A stretch of 24,438 nt of DNA from contig NAOQ01000163.1 in the NCBI GenBank assembly GCA_002751075.1, forward strand, positions 27,081-51,518. The letters run 5' to 3'. Below the pieces are notes generated by a model. It saw nothing but the letters and a program-made list of their open reading frames with translations, searched no databases and was not told the DNA's origin. The DNA comes from Ichthyophonus hoferi. Lineage: Eukaryota; Opisthokonta; Ichthyosporea; Ichthyophonida; Ichthyophonidae. This document shows, piece after piece, positions 20,900-24,438 of the stretch; the first letter of the stretch is position 1, and each line of letters opens with the position of its first letter. The translations under genes and the position numbers were made by a program.

Positions 20900-21810
20900 T
20901 GTGCTCTCCTGTGATTGATCAGATAATAAAACCTCAAAATTAATTCCTTATATGAAGTTAGAATTTCTCTTGTCTTTTGGGTCAACAGTTTGAGTGCAAT
21001 AATTGATATTATATTTTTGGTTGGATCTAAAAATGTGTAGAATCTCTTGGTTTCACTAAAATCTATGGAAAGGAAAACTTTACCTAGATTGGCAATTCTG
21101 GTCTGATTTGGAACAATGGTTCAATCTGCATGAATGCATCTGAGTATTGTTGCTTGGTCCTTTTGCTACTCCTCATAGTAGAATTAATTAGAATTATTCA
21201 AATAATTTTGGAGTGCTAATTTTAGATTTTGATTAAGCACTAACTGATTGTATTGTTTATTGATGCTTTCTGTATGATTTTAATTTTATGCATGCTTAGA
21301 ACCATAAAGAATGCTAGTACAGTTAGCTATTTGTAACAATTATAAAGCCAAAAGTTTGAACTCTGCATATCAAAGCATTATATAATGATATACTAGTAGT
21401 ACTGCATTCTTACTAATAATAATATGCTTTATCAAAATTATTAAGTTAACACACTTGCATGCTACCTTATTAATTCAGGTCCATATTCATTAATTAAATA
21501 ATGACATGCTAGTGGGACTGCATTTATACTAATAACAATATACTTTATCAAAATTATCAAGTTAACACATTTGCATGTTACCTTATTAAGATGTAAAAAA
21601 GTGTACTCTAGAATCCATATATATATATATGAAAGCCATGATATATAATATGCTAACGTATCAAGTAAGTCATTGTTCCTATTGTACTTGCCACTCTGAA
21701 ATTGTAGAGGCCTTGAAAATCCTGAAATCACATGGTGTAATCAGGAATAATAGTGAATAACATGCTTATTTACAATCATAATTTGCAATCAGAAATAATA
21801 GTCCCAATGG
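20900..21810 (-). mobile_element. Copia-like retrotransposon fossil, copy C: leader and Gag-like start
   Basis: From 21810 on the minus strand: the leader segment, whose DNA reads TTCTGATTGCAAATTATGAT as in copy B, and whose peptide keeps the DFQGLYNFRVAST pattern (compare HDSQ..Y.FRAPT). Then comes a spacer with ACTAGCATTCTTTATGGTTC then TAAGCATGCA (about 21285-21320), matching GGCATTATTTATGGTTCTAA in copy A. A Lys/Arg-rich Gag-like start, RSSKRTKQQYSDAFMQIEPL, lies near 21110-21175. Broken with many breaks and more decayed than A or B. Confidence 0.55.
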
Positions 21811-21939
21811 CATCAACACTTAGCACATGATTAATATGTTTAAACTCAAAGCACAACCAGTATGGCTAGACTATTATTGAATATTTAGTAGATAATAATT
21901 AACTAAATACAATTCAATACTTAACTAGCTAAGACCTCC

Positions 21940-22480
21940 AGTAAGTATAAAAAATACTAACTGTGCTAGCATTTAATAATGACTCTAATTACAGAACAAA
22001 TAATTAGCTACAAAAGACCAGCCTGGCTTTCTATGCAAAGTAGCTGGCTAATACTTATAATTATAGATGAGATTTTGATGAGCCCCCTCCCCTGCCCACT
22101 CCCCCACCAACCTCATCCATTCTCAAAAGGCCCAATGCTATTAGCCTAAACTTACCTTGTCTTTGGAAGCATTCAATATACCGATAAGTGCCATTTTGGG
22201 TATTCTATACCAATGCAACACATTTAAAAACCACCTCTGGATTAACTAAACCGAATACCACATACTTGTTGATTGCCAAAGATCAGAATAAGCAGCTTTA
22301 TTATTCTCTCAACAGCCAAGAGTCGCTTGACTTACAATACCTTAGGACACAGCCTATCATTGAAGAAAATGTTAATGATCTAGGAAAGGAGCCCTTATCT
22401 ATAGATATCAATAAAGGTAAATTTAGCATCAATCAATTTCACAATAAAAACAGAATGTGTCCTGATTTAGATGTTTGATT
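21940..22480 (+). mobile_element. Copia-like fossil, copy D: spacer and Gag-like fragment
   Basis: TAAGTATAAAAAATACTAAC then TGTGCTAGCATT (about 21944-21975) matches the spacer of copy A (AAGTACAAAAAAAACTAGCT at about 16855). About 200 bases later an open stretch (22188-22478, no ATG) reads TTSGLTKPNTTYLLIAKDQN and beyond. It lines up with the TTGTADTKKTYISVDTAK part of copy B, including the later Leu/Asn/Glu spacing and an RT pair. It is a partial, decayed copy. The C/CT-rich run at 22081-22118 just before it is unusual for this window. Confidence 0.5.
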
Positions 22481-23997
22481 AGTTTGATGGAGGATCATAA
22501 TTCATAGTAATACTGGCCTATACATATAGAGGCCATCTAGGTTGCTAGGAATCTTAGTGTGTTATGAATGCTTAAGGAAATAGAGATTGCAGAGGTGTTG
22601 GGAGACTTCAGTAATTGGGGATGTAATGTGGTAGTTCCAAGCCATAATAGTTGATATAATAGTGCTTAGGTTCCAAATACGCATAGAAAGAACAATGGTT
22701 TCAATAAATAGAATAAACATACTAATGCATAAAGCACAATGATGATGAATTGAGGAAAGCTATTGGAGAGATAGGCTAGTTTCAGTATTATTATCATTGT
22801 GTTATTGGGATTTATGGAGAAATATACTTCTTAATTGCCCAACCTACTGAAATATTAAGTATTAAAATAATCAAACTGGGAATGTTGTTAATTAATACTC
22901 AGTACACATTTAGACGTTGATTACTGCCAAGTACAAGTTTTATTACATTGTGATTTAGTAATAAAATCAGTGAATAGTTTTGACAATATTATCAACTAAA
23001 TGGCTATATGTATGATTTCACTGAGGTTGTCAGTATGCCCTACAGCTACACTTTTAGAACTAGCTTACTTAATTTAGTACTAAAAATTTCAATTTATCAT
23101 GCCCTAGATTTAGCTCTTATGTTTTCTGCAGGATAGCTACTAAAATAGAATATTGTTACTTTGATGAATGTAAAAAAGACAAGTTTGCATTAATGTATAT
23201 TATAATCAGAAAAGAAAAAGAAAAAGCAAAGAAACTTTATTTGGCATAAATATAGAAAAATAAATATAGATTTCATCACAGACAGTGCCGTTTTTGTATT
23301 TTATAAATGTTACATATCATATATATTGCAAGACTGTTAACTCAAAAAGCATGTGATACTGTGAAATAGCTGACTAACAACAGAGTTATAACAAGATTGG
23401 CCCAACTTAACCACTTTTAATGAAACCCACATCCAAATTAAAGATTTGTCAAATATACTGCTAAAAAAAGAAAATAATTTGCCAAACATGAGCACCAGGT
23501 AAAAAACTCCTTAAATATAAACATATTATCTTGAATTGAATAAGAAATTGAAATCTAGAACTTTGATGGTCCTTTTTGAGCTCCATAATTGGCATATACC
23601 AACAAAAATCAGTATGACAACGGTAATTTAGACCGAAGGATTGTGCATAGTTACATTAGCATTTTCTAATAAACAAAAGTTGCAAAATCGTGACTATAAA
23701 AAAATGAAACATGCTAATAAATAAATAAATAGACATAAATGACCCAGATGGACAACTTATTACATACACAGTTTTGCATTCTTTTACTTGATGATTAAAC
23801 TTATATATATATATTATTATTTGATGTTTAAAAATATGTGGCCTGTATTTTGTAATAATCACTATTACTTTTAAAATATTATGATGTCTAGATATGCATT
23901 AGCACTTAATAATTAGCATTATTATCCTGTAAAGCACACGCCTTCTGCTAAAACAGAAATGTTTTTAGTACCCCTTGACTCCAAGAATACATATTAA
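22481..23997. other. Unassigned AT-rich DNA between fossil fragments
   Basis: No gene recognised. CATATAGAGGCCATCTAGGT (about 22525) resembles CATATAGGCCATCTTAGGAT (about 20806), a small dispersed repeat. Near 23265-23340, ATTTCATCACAGACAGTGCC and following bases resemble one unit of the 2100-2540 array. If the fragment at 23998 belongs to copy D, this stretch would be an insertion within it, but I have no direct evidence for that. Confidence 0.35.
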
Positions 23998-24438
23998 ATG
24001 CATTCCGACTTAACCCCTTTCACTAATCAATCATACTGCACAATACGTATGCGTCCAGTGAAACTAATTAAGGCAGGAATTCTACCTCATATTGTTAGTG
24101 CATCTCATTATTATAGAAATATTAAGAGAGAACCCATATATACGTCTATTTATATTTCTTATCCTTGTCCTCTCTCTATGGAGAACACACCTGAGTTACC
24201 CATTAACTCCATTGCTAACCCAGAAAGTAGCACTTGCACACTTTCATTAACTAAATACCCTGAGTTTGTGACCACATCACTAGAACCTACCACAGACTGC
24301 TATAGGAAATCAAACTACCATAACCCACTAGCATAACTTTCGCTTTTACAGTACTGCAAGTCTCTTAGCATTACACCTCTCAAATATTGGAGAAACTAGC
24401 CTGCTAGCAATGGACTTACCCCTGGTTATCTCTTCTGA
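23998..24438 (+). mobile_element. Gag-like fragment of the copia-like family, running to the window edge
   Basis: An ATG-initiated open stretch of 112 codons (23998-24336). Its segment from ELPINSI to SLEPTTDCY lines up without gaps over 37 residues with ELRAASI...SLAPITDCY of copy B (18860-18970, minus strand), with 14 identical positions by my count. The DNA match TCACTAGAACCTACCACAGA (24277-24296) is also clear. The upstream part is Lys/Arg- and Tyr-rich without a known motif. Because it lines up with a Gag-like part of copy B, it is treated as a fragment of the same retroelement family rather than a host gene. The sequence continues past the right edge. Confidence 0.5.

Overview
This is a strongly AT-rich stretch of nuclear DNA from a eukaryote. 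It is probably a small or single-celled one, because its only clear host gene is intronless. There are no bacterial-style operons. Instead the window has one isolated eukaryotic-type gene, long non-coding AT-rich DNA with many short repeats and palindromes, and decayed Ty1/copia-type retroelements. I cannot place the organism more closely from sequence alone; a gene-poor, repeat-rich protist or microsporidian-like genome would fit, but that is inference.

Layout. 1-7530: gene-free AT-rich DNA with TG/CA-rich low-complexity sequence near the left edge, a three-unit tandem array built on palindromes (about 2100-2540) and a few short direct repeats. 7747-9255: an intact 502-residue amino acid transporter of the AAAP/SLC38 type. 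9430-9800: a tandem duplication just behind it. 9924-10510: first copy of a dispersed repeat, here called R. 10655-11109: a 398-base N gap flanked by poly(A) runs. 11110-12068: a Ty1/copia integrase-to-linker fossil on the minus strand. 12069-14529: mostly featureless, with a short protein-like open stretch at 13611-13790. 14530-15560: a leader-like repeat, a second R copy and inverted arms around it. 16440-24438: a graveyard of further copies of what looks like one copia-related family, on both strands (about 16440-18645 plus, 18780-20080 minus, 20900-21810 minus, 21940-22480 plus, 23998 to the edge plus), with a third R copy at 20120-20670.

The copies share a recognisable order where enough survives. 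A leader segment encodes a conserved peptide (HDSQ...FRAPT-like), followed by a non-coding spacer, a Gag-like N-terminal region and, in one copy, a copia RNase H. R sits just ahead of the leader in two copies and is a candidate long terminal repeat. All are broken and clearly diverged from each other, so the family looks old. Matches between copies were found by reading the sequence, not by computed alignment, so boundaries are approximate. The only gene I would expect to work is the transporter. I saw no tRNA, rRNA or CRISPR array.
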